Counted from the stretch's first letter, positions 34,512 to 43,133 are shown. The stretch is DNA of 49,475 nucleotides from JAGTVG01 sp964389805 (GCA_964389805.1 CAYMFU010000289.1:1-49475), one strand, 5' to 3'. Numbers and translations: made by a program. The notes: generated from the sequence alone by a model not told the origin.

Positions 34512-36641
34512 ATGGCAACGAAAGACTTAAAATATTTAAGAAATATTGGCATCATGGCTCACATTGATGCTGGAAAGACAACTGCCACTGAAAGAATTCT
34601 ATATTATACTGGCTTGACACATAAGCTGGGAGAAGTGCATGAAGGTGGAGCCGTAATGGATTGGATGGAACAGGAGCAGGAGCGAGGAATTACCATTACT
34701 TCTGCTGCCACGACAACATTCTGGAAATATCCTACACTTCAAGGACGACAGACCAGCGATTCTAGAGAATATAAGATCAACATCATAGATACCCCTGGCC
34801 ACGTTGACTTTACCGTGGAGGTTGAAAGATCACTCAGGGTTCTTGATGGGTCGGTTGCTTTATTCTGTGCGGTTTCTGGTGTAGAACCTCAATCTGAAAC
34901 GGTTTGGAGACAAGCTGATAAGTACCAGGTTCCCAGGATCTGTTTTGTAAACAAGATGGACAGGGCCGGAGCGGATTTCTTTAACGTTGTAGATGAAATC
35001 AAGGAAAAGCTGGGCGCTAATCCTATTCCACTTCAGGTGCCGATTGGCGCTGAAGATTCCTTCCGTGGTGTGGTTGATCTTATTCAAAATAAGGCCATTA
35101 TCTGGAATGAAGAAGACAAGGGAATGACTTATATGATCGAGGATATTCCTGACGATCTTGTAGAAACCGTAGTTGAATGGAGACAGAAACTCGTAGAAAG
35201 TGTCGCAGAATATGATGATGAGATCCTTGAGAAGTTTTTTGAAGATCCTGATTCGATTACTGAAGATGAAATGATGACAGCTATTAGGAAAGCTGTAATC
35301 GATTTGTCTTTCTCACCGGTACTTGTTGGATCAGCTTTCAAGAATAAGGGGATCCAGGCACTTCTGGATGCAGTTTGTAGATATCTACCTTCTCCGCTTG
35401 ACCTTCCGCCAGTTGCCGGGGTCAATCCTGATAATGACAAGGAAGAAACGAGGGAGCCGGATGCCAGCAAACCATTTTCTGCATTGGCTTTTAAAATTGC
35501 AACGGATCCGTTTGTGGGAAGACTTTGCTTTTTCAGAACATATTCCGGAAAATTAAATGCGGGTTCATATACATTCAATACAAGAACTGGTAAAAAGGAA
35601 AGGATATCCAGGTTGATGCAGATGCATTCCAACAAGCAGAATCCAATAGATTTTGTTGAGGCTGGAGATATTGCAGCTGCGATTGGATTTAAGAATATCA
35701 AAACCGGGGATACGCTGACTGATGAAAAGCATAAGATAGTATTAGAATCCATTACCTTCCCCGATCCTGTTATTGGTTATGCGATCGAGCCTAAGAAGCA
35801 AATCGATCAGGACAAGTTGGGCGTAGCGATATCAAAGCTGATTGAAGAAGATCCAACGCTTCGTGTAATGACCAATGAGGAAACAGGTCAGACTGTTTTG
35901 CGGGGTATGGGTGAGTTACACCTGGAAATTATAATTGACAGGCTAAAGCGTGAATTTAATGTTGAGATAAACGAGGGTGCCCCACAGGTTGCCTATAAGG
36001 AAGCCATATTTGGAAAAGTGGAGTTCCGTGAATTATATAAGAAACAATCTGGTGGACGGGGTAAATTTGCGGATATAGTGTTCGAGATCGGACCTCAGGA
36101 TGAAGAATATGATAAACCAGGTCTGCAATTTGTAAACGAAATTGTAGGTGGGGTAATCCCCAGGGAATACATTCCTTCTGTTGAAAAAGGATTTGCAGAA
36201 GCAATGAAAAATGGACCTTTGGCAGGATATCCTCTTGAAAAGATGAAGGTTCGTCTTTTCCATGGATCATATCATGATGTAGATTCCGATTCTTTATCGT
36301 TTGAATTGGCGGCAAGAATAGGATTCAAAGAAGCATCTGTAAAAGCCAAGCCGAAACTTATGGAGCCGGTCATGTCAGTAGAGGTAGTAACCCCTGATGA
36401 GTATACCGGACCTGTAACTGGTGACCTGAATAAAAGACGGGGCATAATGAAAGGGATGGACACTAAAGGTGGAGCCCAGGTAATTAAGTGCGATGTGCCA
36501 TTATCCGAATTGTTCGGTTACGTCACAGACCTCAGGACAATTTCATCAGGTAGGGCATCGGCCACTTTAACATTTTCTCATTATGATTTAGTGCCTGAAA
36601 ATCTGGCCCAGAAAATTATTGCAAAAGTAAAAGGTGAATAG
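34512..36641 (+). CDS. fusA: Translation elongation factor G
   Basis: The 709-residue translocase has G1 AHIDAGKTT (16-24), switch I RGITITSAATT, G3 DTPGHVDF, G4 NKMDRAGADF and the later domain IV-V region with GGGVIPREYIPSVEKGF-like sequence (EIVGGVIPREYIPSVEKGFAEAM) and LSELFGYVTDLRTISSGRAS. It catalyses translocation and, with RRF, ribosome recycling. It lies between rpsG (8 bases) and rpsJ (8 bases). tuf is not here but at 20558. Confidence 0.98.
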   Translation: MATKDLKYLRNIGIMAHIDAGKTTATERILYYTGLTHKLGEVHEGGAVMDWMEQEQERGITITSAATTTFWKYPTLQGRQTSDSREYKINIIDTPGHVDFTVEVERSLRVLDGSVALFCAVSGVEPQSETVWRQADKYQVPRICFVNKMDRAGADFFNVVDEIKEKLGANPIPLQVPIGAEDSFRGVVDLIQNKAIIWNEEDKGMTYMIEDIPDDLVETVVEWRQKLVESVAEYDDEILEKFFEDPDSITEDEMMTAIRKAVIDLSFSPVLVGSAFKNKGIQALLDAVCRYLPSPLDLPPVAGVNPDNDKEETREPDASKPFSALAFKIATDPFVGRLCFFRTYSGKLNAGSYTFNTRTGKKERISRLMQMHSNKQNPIDFVEAGDIAAAIGFKNIKTGDTLTDEKHKIVLESITFPDPVIGYAIEPKKQIDQDKLGVAISKLIEEDPTLRVMTNEETGQTVLRGMGELHLEIIIDRLKREFNVEINEGAPQVAYKEAIFGKVEFRELYKKQSGGRGKFADIVFEIGPQDEEYDKPGLQFVNEIVGGVIPREYIPSVEKGFAEAMKNGPLAGYPLEKMKVRLFHGSYHDVDSDSLSFELAARIGFKEASVKAKPKLMEPVMSVEVVTPDEYTGPVTGDLNKRRGIMKGMDTKGGAQVIKCDVPLSELFGYVTDLRTISSGRASATLTFSHYDLVPENLAQKIIAKVKGE

Positions 36642-36649
36642 TTATTAAT

Positions 36650-36955
36650 ATGACACAGAAAATCAGAATTAAATTGAAATCCTATGATCATAATCTGGTC
36701 GATAAATCGTCAGAAAAGATCGTTAGGGCCGTAAAAACTACTGGCGCCGTTGTAAGCGGACCTATTCCTTTGCCAACTGAAAAGGAGATATTCACGGTAT
36801 TAAGGTCGCCGCACGTAAACAAAAAATCCAGGGAACAATTTCAGCTTTGCACCTATAAGCGACTTGTTGATATTTACTCAAATAGCACCAAGACTGTAGA
36901 TGCCTTGATGAAACTGGAGTTGCCAAGTGGCGTTGATGTAGAAATCAAAGTCTGA
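36650..36955 (+). CDS. rpsJ: 30S ribosomal protein S10
   Basis: The 101-residue protein matches S10/NusE: MTQKIRIKLKSYDHNLVDKSSEKIVRAVKTTGAVVSGPIPLPTEKEIFTVLRSPHVNKKSREQFQ. It assembles the 30S head and binds NusG/NusB. It is the last gene of the str transcript and is followed by a strong terminator, so it is transcriptionally split from rplC. Confidence 0.98.
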   Translation: MTQKIRIKLKSYDHNLVDKSSEKIVRAVKTTGAVVSGPIPLPTEKEIFTVLRSPHVNKKSREQFQLCTYKRLVDIYSNSTKTVDALMKLELPSGVDVEIKV

Positions 36956-36978
36956 ATGGATAAATACAATATATAAAA

Positions 36979-37002
36979 TCCCGCCCCGGCGGGACTTTTT
37001 TT
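36979..37002 (+). terminator. Rho-independent terminator after rpsJ
   Basis: TCCCGC/GCGGGA (36979-36984 and 36989-36994) forms a GC-rich stem with a four-base loop, followed after one C by seven T (36996-37002). It lies 23 bases after the rpsJ stop and before the rplC promoter. Confidence 0.88.
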
Positions 37003-37036
37003 GAACCTGCAAATGCGTCAAATAAATTTGAATGCT

Positions 37037-37067
37037 TTTGAACATTGAAATTTATTTAATACCTTTG
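37037..37067 (+). promoter_or_regulatory. Promoter of the rplC ribosomal operon
   Basis: TTTG (37037-37040), a 19-base spacer and TACCTTTG (37060-37067) match the Bacteroidota consensus. The sequence continues as CAGTCCTTTTG, close to the elements before tRNA-Trp and rpsH. Confidence 0.82.
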
Positions 37068-37085
37068 CAGTCCTTTTGTCGACCA

Positions 37086-37102
37086 CTGCCCATTTCGGGT
37101 AG
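37086..37102 (+). promoter_or_regulatory. Hairpin in the rplC leader
   Basis: CTGCCC (37086-37091) and GGGTAG (37097-37102) form a six-bp stem with one G-T wobble in the roughly 50-base leader of rplC. In E. coli L4 binds the S10-operon leader to shut it down. This hairpin is a candidate for a similar control site, by position only. Confidence 0.35.
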
Positions 37103-37120
37103 TTAATTTTATAAAAAGAG

Positions 37121-37753
37121 ATGTCAGGAATAATAGGAAAAAAAATAGGAATGACTAACGTTTACGATGAAGAGGGTCGTAGCGTTTCATGTACGCTTAT
37201 CGAAGCTGGGCCATGTGTGGTAACGCAGGTGAAAGATGTCGAAAAAGACGGGTATAGGGCCATTCAGCTAAGTTATGATGAGAGGAAAGAGAAAAGGACA
37301 CCTAAGGCTTTGAAGGGCCATTTTGATAGGTCAAATACCACTCCTAAGAAAAAAGTAGTTGAGTTCAGAAAATTCAGGGATGAGTTTACTGGCACAGTTG
37401 AATTAGGACAGATTGTGAATGTTGGAGATGTGTTCCAGGAAGGGGAATATGTTGATGCCATAAGTAATTCAAAAGGTAAGGGATTTCAGGGGGTTGTTAA
37501 ACGTCATGGATTTAGAGGTGTAGGTGATGCTACCCACGGACAGCACAATCGTTTGAGAGCACCTGGTTCTATTGGTGCAAGTTCCTATCCTTCAAGGGTA
37601 TTCAAAGGCATTCGAATGGCCGGACAACAAGGAGGAAATAGAGTTAAGGTTCTTAATTTAAGAATCGTAAAAATTATTCCTGAGAAAAACCTGGTACTGG
37701 TAAGCGGATCTGTACCTGGTTCTAAAAATTCATATGTAGTGCTTGAGAAGTAA
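37121..37753 (+). CDS. rplC: 50S ribosomal protein L3
   Basis: The 210-residue protein matches L3: MSGIIGKKIGMTNVYDEEGRSVSCTLIEAGP, the GKGFQGVVKRHGFRGVGDATHGQHNRLRAPGSIGASSYPSRVFKGIRMAGQQGG loop that reaches the peptidyl transferase centre, and the C-terminal SGSVPGSKNSYVVL. It is the first gene of a long ribosomal protein transcript with its own promoter. Confidence 0.98.
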   Translation: MSGIIGKKIGMTNVYDEEGRSVSCTLIEAGPCVVTQVKDVEKDGYRAIQLSYDERKEKRTPKALKGHFDRSNTTPKKKVVEFRKFRDEFTGTVELGQIVNVGDVFQEGEYVDAISNSKGKGFQGVVKRHGFRGVGDATHGQHNRLRAPGSIGASSYPSRVFKGIRMAGQQGGNRVKVLNLRIVKIIPEKNLVLVSGSVPGSKNSYVVLEK

Positions 37754-37759
37754 TTGAAC

Positions 37760-38386
37760 ATGAAAGTTAAGGTACTAAAAAATAATGGAGAAGATGCTGG
37801 CAGGAAGGTAACGCTGGCTGACAATATTTTTAATATTGAACCAAACGATCACGCCATCTACCTGGATGTGAAACAATATCTGGCAAATCAGAGACAAGGG
37901 ACACATAAAACTAAGGAGAGAAGTGAGATCGTAGGCTCAACAAGGAAAATAAAAAGACAAAAAGGAACAGGTACTGCAAGGGCTGGTAGTATAAAATCAC
38001 CTTTATTCAGAGGTGGAGGACGAACTTTCGGTCCAAGACCAAGGGATTATAGTTTCAAACTGAATAAAAAGGTAAAGAACCTGGCTAAGCGGTCTGCCTT
38101 AACTTACAAAGCGAAAGCAGACGAGATCTCTATACTTGAGGACTTTGCACTCGGGGCAGTAAAGACAAAAGATTATATCAAAGTATTGAAAGATCTTTCT
38201 GTGGATACAAAGAAGACATTGATGATCATTCCTGAAAAAAGCCAGAACCTGGCACTTTCTTCAAGGAATGTAAGAAATGCTAAAGTTGTTTTAGCGAATA
38301 ATATAAATACCTATGAGGTACTTCATGCCGACCAACTTTTGGTCTTTGAAGGATCTCTCCAAAAAATAGAAGAAATACTGAATTAG
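37760..38386 (+). CDS. rplD: 50S ribosomal protein L4
   Basis: The protein is 208 residues from the ATG at 37760; a TTG at 37754 would add two residues and is less likely. L4 marks include RSEIVGSTRKIKRQKGTGTARAGSIKSPLFRGGGRTFGPRPRDYSFKLNKK, the loop that lines the exit tunnel where macrolide-resistance changes arise; it looks wild type. In E. coli L4 also represses its operon. It lies 6 bases after rplC. Confidence 0.97.
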   Translation: MKVKVLKNNGEDAGRKVTLADNIFNIEPNDHAIYLDVKQYLANQRQGTHKTKERSEIVGSTRKIKRQKGTGTARAGSIKSPLFRGGGRTFGPRPRDYSFKLNKKVKNLAKRSALTYKAKADEISILEDFALGAVKTKDYIKVLKDLSVDTKKTLMIIPEKSQNLALSSRNVRNAKVVLANNINTYEVLHADQLLVFEGSLQKIEEILN

Positions 38387-38393
38387 TTTATCG

Positions 38394-38681
38394 ATGGAAG
38401 TATTAATCAAACCCCTGGTTACTGAAAAAGTCTCTGATCTGAATGAAAAGGGACAGTATGGCTTTATTGTTGACCGCAGGGCAAATAAAGTAGAGATCAG
38501 GAAAGCCGTGGAAAAGATGTACGGAGTAAATGTGGAAAGCGTCAATACGATGCGATATCAGGGAAAAGAAAAAACTAGGTATACCAAAACAAAAATTATT
38601 TCGGGAAGAACCGCATCATTTAAAAAAGCAATCGTCACGGTAGCTGAAGGTGAAGTGATTGATTTTTATAGCGGAATATAA
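38394..38681 (+). CDS. rplW: 50S ribosomal protein L23
   Basis: The 95-residue protein matches L23, which sits at the exit of the peptide tunnel and docks trigger factor and SRP: LIKPLVTEKVSDLNEKGQYGFIVDRRANKVEIRKAVEKMYGVNVESVNTM, followed by a YTKTKIISGRTASFKKAIVTV strand. It follows rplD by 7 bases. Confidence 0.97.
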   Translation: MEVLIKPLVTEKVSDLNEKGQYGFIVDRRANKVEIRKAVEKMYGVNVESVNTMRYQGKEKTRYTKTKIISGRTASFKKAIVTVAEGEVIDFYSGI

Positions 38682-38692
38682 AATAGTTTAAA

Positions 38693-39514
38693 ATGGCTGT
38701 AAGGAAATTAAGACCTATGACACCCGGACAAAGATACAGGACGGCCCCTGTTTTTGAGAATATTACAAAAACGGAGCCTGAGAAATCTTTGGTCACACCA
38801 AATAAGAAATCTGGTGGACGGAATAGCGCTGGAAGAATGACCATCCGGTACTCTGGTGGGGGTCATAAAAGAAAGTACAGAATTATAGATTTCAAGAGAA
38901 GCAAAAAGAATGTGCCTGCGAAAGTAGCAGCCATAGAATATGATCCTAACAGATCAGCCAGAATTGCTTTGTTGCACTACGTGGATGGAGAGAAGACTTA
39001 TATAATAGCACCTGAAGGATTGCATGTTGGAAATACGGTGGTGGCAGGTGATAAAATAGCCCCTGAAGTGGGCAATAACCTTCCTTTAGGAAATATTCCT
39101 TTAGGTACCATAGTTCATAACATTGAACTGAGACCTGGTAAAGGAGCTTCCATAGCAAGAAGTGCTGGATCATATGCTCAGCTTGTGGCCAGAGAAGGCA
39201 AATATGCAACATTGAAATTGCCTTCCGGTGAAATGAGAATGGTGTTGACAACCTGTACAGCTACTATTGGCACCGTTTCTAATTCTGATCATATGAACGT
39301 TACCTTGGGGAAAGCTGGCCGAAAGCGCTGGATGGGAAGAAGGCCTAGGGTTAGAGGTGTTGCTATGAACCCTGTTGATCACCCAATGGGAGGTGGAGAA
39401 GGACGTGCATCCGGAGGACATCCTAGATCACGAACTGGTTTGTATGCCAAAGGTAAGAAAACGAGAGCGAAGCATAAGTATTCAGATAAATTGATAATAA
39501 GTAAAAGGAAATAA
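38693..39514 (+). CDS. rplB: 50S ribosomal protein L2
   Basis: The 273-residue protein matches L2, needed for subunit joining and peptidyl transfer. Segments include GRMTIRYSGGGHKRKYRIIDFKRSKKNVPAKVAAIEYDPNRSARIALLHY, NLPLGNIPLGTIVHNIELRPGKGASIARSAGSYAQLVAREG and the C-terminal VRGVAMNPVDHPMGGGEGRASGGHPRS with the conserved histidine of the MNPVDHP motif. Its stop overlaps the rpsS start by one base (TAATG). Confidence 0.98.
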   Translation: MAVRKLRPMTPGQRYRTAPVFENITKTEPEKSLVTPNKKSGGRNSAGRMTIRYSGGGHKRKYRIIDFKRSKKNVPAKVAAIEYDPNRSARIALLHYVDGEKTYIIAPEGLHVGNTVVAGDKIAPEVGNNLPLGNIPLGTIVHNIELRPGKGASIARSAGSYAQLVAREGKYATLKLPSGEMRMVLTTCTATIGTVSNSDHMNVTLGKAGRKRWMGRRPRVRGVAMNPVDHPMGGGEGRASGGHPRSRTGLYAKGKKTRAKHKYSDKLIISKRK

Positions 39515-39792
39515 TGGCAAGATCATTAAAAAAGGGACCTTATATTGATTTCCGGCTGGAAAGGAAAATTGATAAAATAAACGATTCGGGAAAGAAATCA
39601 GTCATTAAAACCTGGTCAAGACGATCAATGATATCTCCTGATTTTGTTGGTCATACCTTTGCAGTTCATAATGGGAATAAATTTATACCCGTTTATGTTA
39701 CTGAAAATATGGTAGGGCATAAACTGGGCGAATTTGCTCCAACCAGGACTTTTAGGGGTCATATTTCAAAAAAGGATAAAGGTAAAAGATAA
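39514..39792 (+). CDS. rpsS: 30S ribosomal protein S19
   Basis: The 92-residue protein matches S19: MARSLKKGPYIDFRLERKI, IKTWSRRSMISPDFVGHTFAVHNGNKFIPVYVTENMVGHKLGEFAPTRTFRGH. It lies on the 30S head near the A-site finger contact. Start ATG shares a base with the rplB stop. Confidence 0.98.
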   Translation: MARSLKKGPYIDFRLERKIDKINDSGKKSVIKTWSRRSMISPDFVGHTFAVHNGNKFIPVYVTENMVGHKLGEFAPTRTFRGHISKKDKGKR

Positions 39793-39797
39793 AATAA

Positions 39798-40184
39798 ATG
39801 GAAGCCGTTGCTAAATTAAAAAATGTGCCTACTTCTCCTCGAAAAATGAGGCTTGTTGCAGATCTGATTAGAGGGAAGAAAGTTACAAAAGCATTGAATA
39901 TCCTTAAGTTTGAGCCAAATCACAATGCGGCAAAACTTGAGAAGTTATTGCTTTCAGCCATATCAAACTGGCAAAATAAGTTCGAAGATGTGAAGTTGGA
40001 AGAAGCCGATCTGTTTGTTAAAGAGATTCAGGTAGATGGTGGACGGATCCTTAAAAGACTCAGGCCGGCACCTCAGGGGAGAGCACATCGAATTAGAAAA
40101 CGTTCTAATCATGTTACAATGGTGGTTGCTAGCTCTTATGTTCATGATGAGATTGAAGAAGAAACCAATACTGAAAAAAAATAG
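39798..40184 (+). CDS. rplV: 50S ribosomal protein L22
   Basis: The 128-residue protein matches L22: AVAKLKNVPTSPRKMRLVADLIRGKKVTKALNILKF and the beta-hairpin tip region VDGGRILKRLRPAPQGRAHRIRKRSNHVTMVV, which lines the exit tunnel. An acidic C-terminal tail (HDEIEEETNTEKK) extends beyond the family core. It is 5 bases after rpsS. Confidence 0.97.
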   Translation: MEAVAKLKNVPTSPRKMRLVADLIRGKKVTKALNILKFEPNHNAAKLEKLLLSAISNWQNKFEDVKLEEADLFVKEIQVDGGRILKRLRPAPQGRAHRIRKRSNHVTMVVASSYVHDEIEEETNTEKK

Positions 40185-40190
40185 TCAAGA

Positions 40191-40919
40191 ATGGGACAAA
40201 AAGTAAATCCGGTAGGTCTTAGGTTAGGCATTATCAAAGGTTGGGATTCCAACTGGTTTGGCGGCAAGACTTTTTCTGCAAAGCTGATAGAAGATCAGAA
40301 TATTCGAAAATATGTTGAAGCCAGAATACCAAAAGGGGGCATCTCAAAAATTGTGATTGAGCGAACTCTTAAAAGAATTACGCTTACGGTTCATACCGCC
40401 AGGCCAGGTGTTGTGATCGGAAAAGGTGGTGCTGAAGTTGATAAGATTAAGGAGGAATTGAAAAAGATCACCGGTAAGGATGTACAGATTAATATTTATG
40501 AGATCAAACGTCCTGAACTTGATGCAAAATTGGTAGGTGAAAGTATAGCCCAGCAGATCCGGGCAAGGATTTCATATAGAAGAGCTATGAAGCAGGCCAT
40601 TGCATCTGCCATGCGTGTTGGAGCTCAAGGTATAAAAATTAAAGTTTCCGGACGATTAGGAGGTGCTGAAATGGCGCGGACTGAACAATATAAGGAAGGA
40701 AGAATTCCACTTCATACTTTAAGGGCAAATATTGATTATGCTGTTTCTGAATCCAATACTGTTTATGGTAAAATAGGCATTAAGGTTTGGATTTTTAAAG
40801 GTGAAGTATATGGTAAAAGAGATTTATCCCCTAATGTAGGGATGAGCGGAACCGGAACTGGCAATGGTGGCGGACGAAGAAAAAGAGGCGGAGACAACCC
40901 AAGAAGAAGAAGAAGATAA
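40191..40919 (+). CDS. rpsC: 30S ribosomal protein S3
   Basis: The 242-residue protein matches S3: MGQKVNPVGLRLGIIKGWDSNWFG, the KH domain with RPGVVIGKGGAEVDKIKEEL, and the C-terminal domain ISYRRAMKQAIASAMRVGAQGIKIKVSGRLGGAEMAR. It ends in a Gly- and Arg-rich tail (NGGGRRKRGGDNPRRRRR), common in Bacteroidota S3. S3 lines the mRNA entry channel and helps unwind mRNA. Confidence 0.98.
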   Translation: MGQKVNPVGLRLGIIKGWDSNWFGGKTFSAKLIEDQNIRKYVEARIPKGGISKIVIERTLKRITLTVHTARPGVVIGKGGAEVDKIKEELKKITGKDVQINIYEIKRPELDAKLVGESIAQQIRARISYRRAMKQAIASAMRVGAQGIKIKVSGRLGGAEMARTEQYKEGRIPLHTLRANIDYAVSESNTVYGKIGIKVWIFKGEVYGKRDLSPNVGMSGTGTGNGGGRRKRGGDNPRRRRR

Positions 40920-40938
40920 TATTTAAAGATTTTACGCA

Positions 40939-41358
40939 ATGTTACAGCCGAAAAGAACTAAATATAGAAAAAAACAGAAAGGTAGAGTAAAAGGTATTGC
41001 TACACGTGGGCATGAGATTTCCTTTGGCACTTTCGGTATTAAGTCATTGGAGCCTGGTTGGATCACAAGTCGACAGATTGAGGCTGCCCGTATCGCCATG
41101 ACTCGAGCAATGAAAAGGGAAGGTCAGGTTTGGATCAGAATATTCCCGGATAAACCAATTACCAAAAAGCCTGCTGAAGTTCGAATGGGGAAAGGTAAAG
41201 GAGCCCCGGAATATTGGGTTGCTGTAATTAAGCCAGGAACAATATTATTTGAATCGGATGGTGTTAATACAGAACTGGCGAAAGAAGCCTTAAGACTGGC
41301 AGCTCAGAAATTGCCGGTAAAAACAAAGTTTGTGGTTAGAAAAGATTATGTGGAATAA
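40939..41358 (+). CDS. rplP: 50S ribosomal protein L16
   Basis: The 139-residue protein matches L16: MLQPKRTKYRKKQKGRVKGIATRGHEISFGTFGIKSLEPGWITSRQIEAARIAMTR, then IRIFPDKPITKKPAEVRMGKGKGAPEYWVAVIKPG. It binds near the A-site tRNA elbow. A 60-base spacer separates it from rpmC, longer than elsewhere in the operon. Confidence 0.98.
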   Translation: MLQPKRTKYRKKQKGRVKGIATRGHEISFGTFGIKSLEPGWITSRQIEAARIAMTRAMKREGQVWIRIFPDKPITKKPAEVRMGKGKGAPEYWVAVIKPGTILFESDGVNTELAKEALRLAAQKLPVKTKFVVRKDYVE

Positions 41359-41367
41359 AAATTCTAA

Positions 41368-41387
41368 GTCCGTATGAATGAACGGGC
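41368..41387 (+). promoter_or_regulatory. Hairpin in the rplP-rpmC spacer
   Basis: GTCCGT (41368-41373) and ACGGGC (41382-41387) form a six-bp stem with one wobble and an eight-base loop. No T tract follows, so it is not a normal terminator. It may affect mRNA processing or translation of rpmC. Confidence 0.3.
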
Positions 41388-41418
41388 CTCTGACCAAAAA
41401 AATATAAAAAATTAGCAG

Positions 41419-41613
41419 ATGAAAAATTCTGAATTGAATTCATTGACATTGGAGGAGTTGACGCAAAAACTGGAGGCTGAAAAAGAAAGCTTAACGAAGC
41501 TGAAATTCGCTCATGCCATTTCTCCCATTGAAAATCCGATGAAGATTAAAGAGACAAAAAAATTAATTGCCAGGATTAGAACCATTCTAAAACTGAAGGA
41601 AACACAAAATTAA
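41419..41613 (+). CDS. rpmC: 50S ribosomal protein L29
   Basis: The 64-residue, mostly helical protein matches L29: MKNSELNSLTLEELTQKLEAEKESLTKLKFAHAISPIENPMKIKETKKLIARIRTIL. The helix-turn-helix with the conserved KLKFAHA...NP segment is typical. L29 sits next to L23 at the tunnel exit. Confidence 0.95.
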   Translation: MKNSELNSLTLEELTQKLEAEKESLTKLKFAHAISPIENPMKIKETKKLIARIRTILKLKETQN

Positions 41614-41624
41614 TCGAGTAATAG

Positions 41625-41879
41625 ATGGAAAGGAATCTCAGGAAAGAACGAATTGGTACAGTTGTCAGTAATAAAATGGACAAAACTGCCACAGTTTCTG
41701 TATATCGGAAATTCAAACATCCAAAGTATGGCAAGTTCATCGGCAAAACGTCTAAGTTCTCGGTTCATGATGAAAAAAATGAATGTGGGATGGGCGATAC
41801 CGTGAAGATCATGGAAACAAGGCCATTGAGCAAAAACAAAAGATGGCGATTATTGGAAATTATTGAAAGAGCAAAATAA
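41625..41879 (+). CDS. rpsQ: 30S ribosomal protein S17
   Basis: The 84-residue protein matches S17: RNLRKERIGTVVSNKMDKTATVSVYRKFKHPKYGKFIGKTSKFSVHDEKNECGMGDTVKIMETRPLSKNKRWRLLEII. It is an early 16S rRNA-binding protein of the 30S body. It lies 11 bases after rpmC and 2 bases before rplN. Confidence 0.98.
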   Translation: MERNLRKERIGTVVSNKMDKTATVSVYRKFKHPKYGKFIGKTSKFSVHDEKNECGMGDTVKIMETRPLSKNKRWRLLEIIERAK

Positions 41880-41881
41880 TC

Positions 41882-42250
41882 ATGATACAGCAAGAGTCAC
41901 GTTTAAATGTTGCGGATAATAGTGGGGCTAAGGAAGTCCTGGTTATTCGTGTATTGGGGGGCACAAAGAAAAGATATGCATCTGTGGGTGATAAGGTAGT
42001 TGTTACAGTAAAGACTGCATTGTCTTCCAGTACTTTGAAAAAAGGAACAGTCTCCAGAGCAGTTATCGTACGTACCAAGAAGGAAGTGAGAAGGAAAGAT
42101 GGTTCATATATCAGGTTTGAAGATAATGCAGCTGTTTTGTTAAGCGCTACCGATGAACCAAGGGGTACCAGGATTTTCGGCCCGGTGGCCAGGGAATTAC
42201 GTGAAAAGCAATTCATGAAAATTGTTTCTCTTGCACCAGAGGTTATTTAA
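41882..42250 (+). CDS. rplN: 50S ribosomal protein L14
   Basis: The 122-residue protein matches L14: MIQQESRLNVADNSGAKEVLVIRVLGGTKKRYASVGDKVVVTVKTA, VSRAVIVRTKKEVRRKDGSYIRFEDNAAVLLSATDEPRGTRIFGPVARELRE. It forms an intersubunit bridge and is the docking site of the silencing factor RsfS. Confidence 0.98.
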   Translation: MIQQESRLNVADNSGAKEVLVIRVLGGTKKRYASVGDKVVVTVKTALSSSTLKKGTVSRAVIVRTKKEVRRKDGSYIRFEDNAAVLLSATDEPRGTRIFGPVARELREKQFMKIVSLAPEVI

Positions 42251-42261
42251 ATAATATTATA

Positions 42262-42591
42262 ATGCCAAATAAGTTACATATACGTCGAGGTGATACAGTG
42301 AAAGTGCTTTCCGGAAACTCCAAAGGGAAAAAAGGAAGAGTACTTGAAGTATACGTAAAAAAGAACAGAGCGATTGTTGAAGGTGTCAATATGGTAACCA
42401 AACACCTTAAACCATCAGCAGCCAATCCTAATGGAGGTATTGAGAAGCAGGAAGCGCCTATTCATCTCAGTAATCTCATGGTGGTCGATCCGGGAACCGG
42501 AGAAGGCACCAGGATAGGCAGAAAATTAAACAAAGAAGGTAAACTTCAAAGATTTTCTAAAAAAAGCGGAGAATTTATAAAAAATGAGTAA
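42262..42591 (+). CDS. rplX: 50S ribosomal protein L24
   Basis: The 109-residue protein matches L24: a KOW motif in KLHIRRGDTVKVLSGNSKGKKGRVLEVYVKKNRAIVEGVNMVTKHLKPSAANPNGGIEKQEAPIHLSNLMVVDPGTG. It initiates 50S assembly. Its end overlaps the rplE start by eight bases. Confidence 0.97.
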   Translation: MPNKLHIRRGDTVKVLSGNSKGKKGRVLEVYVKKNRAIVEGVNMVTKHLKPSAANPNGGIEKQEAPIHLSNLMVVDPGTGEGTRIGRKLNKEGKLQRFSKKSGEFIKNE

Positions 42592-43129
42592 TCCAAGGAT
42601 AAAAGAAAGATATTTGAATGAGGTAGTGCCTGCCTTGATGGAAAAATTTCAATACAAATCCAATATGCAGGTGCCAAAAATAGTCAAGGTAGCCATCAAT
42701 AAAGGTATTGGCGCGGCGACGGCTGATAAAAAACTGGTTGATGTTGGAGTTGAAGAACTTACGATCATATCAGGGCAAAAGGCAGTTCCGACCATAGCAA
42801 AAAAGTCAGTTTCTAATTTTAAATTACGTGAAGGCATGCCTATTGGCGCTCGGGTAACCCTGAGAGGTGATAAAATGTATGAATTTATCGACAGGCTAAT
42901 TGCGGTGGCTTTACCCCGTGTAAGAGACTTTAGAGGGATAAATGAAAAAGGATTTGACGGACGTGGAAACTATACCCTTGGGATTAAAGAACAGATCATC
43001 TTTCCGGAAATCAGTATCGATAAAATTAATAGGATCTCTGGAATGGATATCACCTTTGTCACGACGGCACAGACCGATGAAGAAAGTTATGAACTATTAA
43101 AGGCAATTGGAATGCCATTTAGAAAATAA
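42584..43129 (+). CDS. rplE: 50S ribosomal protein L5
   Basis: The 181-residue protein matches L5, which binds 5S rRNA and the P-site tRNA: PKIVKVAINKGIGAATADKKLVDVGVEELTIISGQKAVPTIAKKSVSNFKLREGMPIGARVTLRGDKMYEFIDRLIAVALPRVRDFRGINEKGFDGRGNYTLGIKEQIIFPEI. The ATG lies within the rplX 3' end. Confidence 0.98.
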   Translation: MSNPRIKERYLNEVVPALMEKFQYKSNMQVPKIVKVAINKGIGAATADKKLVDVGVEELTIISGQKAVPTIAKKSVSNFKLREGMPIGARVTLRGDKMYEFIDRLIAVALPRVRDFRGINEKGFDGRGNYTLGIKEQIIFPEISIDKINRISGMDITFVTTAQTDEESYELLKAIGMPFRK

Positions 43130-43133
43130 TATT

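Noticed and set aside
35129..35752. Minus-strand frame (207 codons) inside fusA
   Set aside because: Serine-rich antisense shadow of a conserved fusA region; no start signal or neighbours to support it.
43107..43133. N-terminal extension of S14 into rplE
   Set aside because: The ATG at 43134 gives the exact family N-terminus MARESIKARD; the extra residues come from overlap with rplE.
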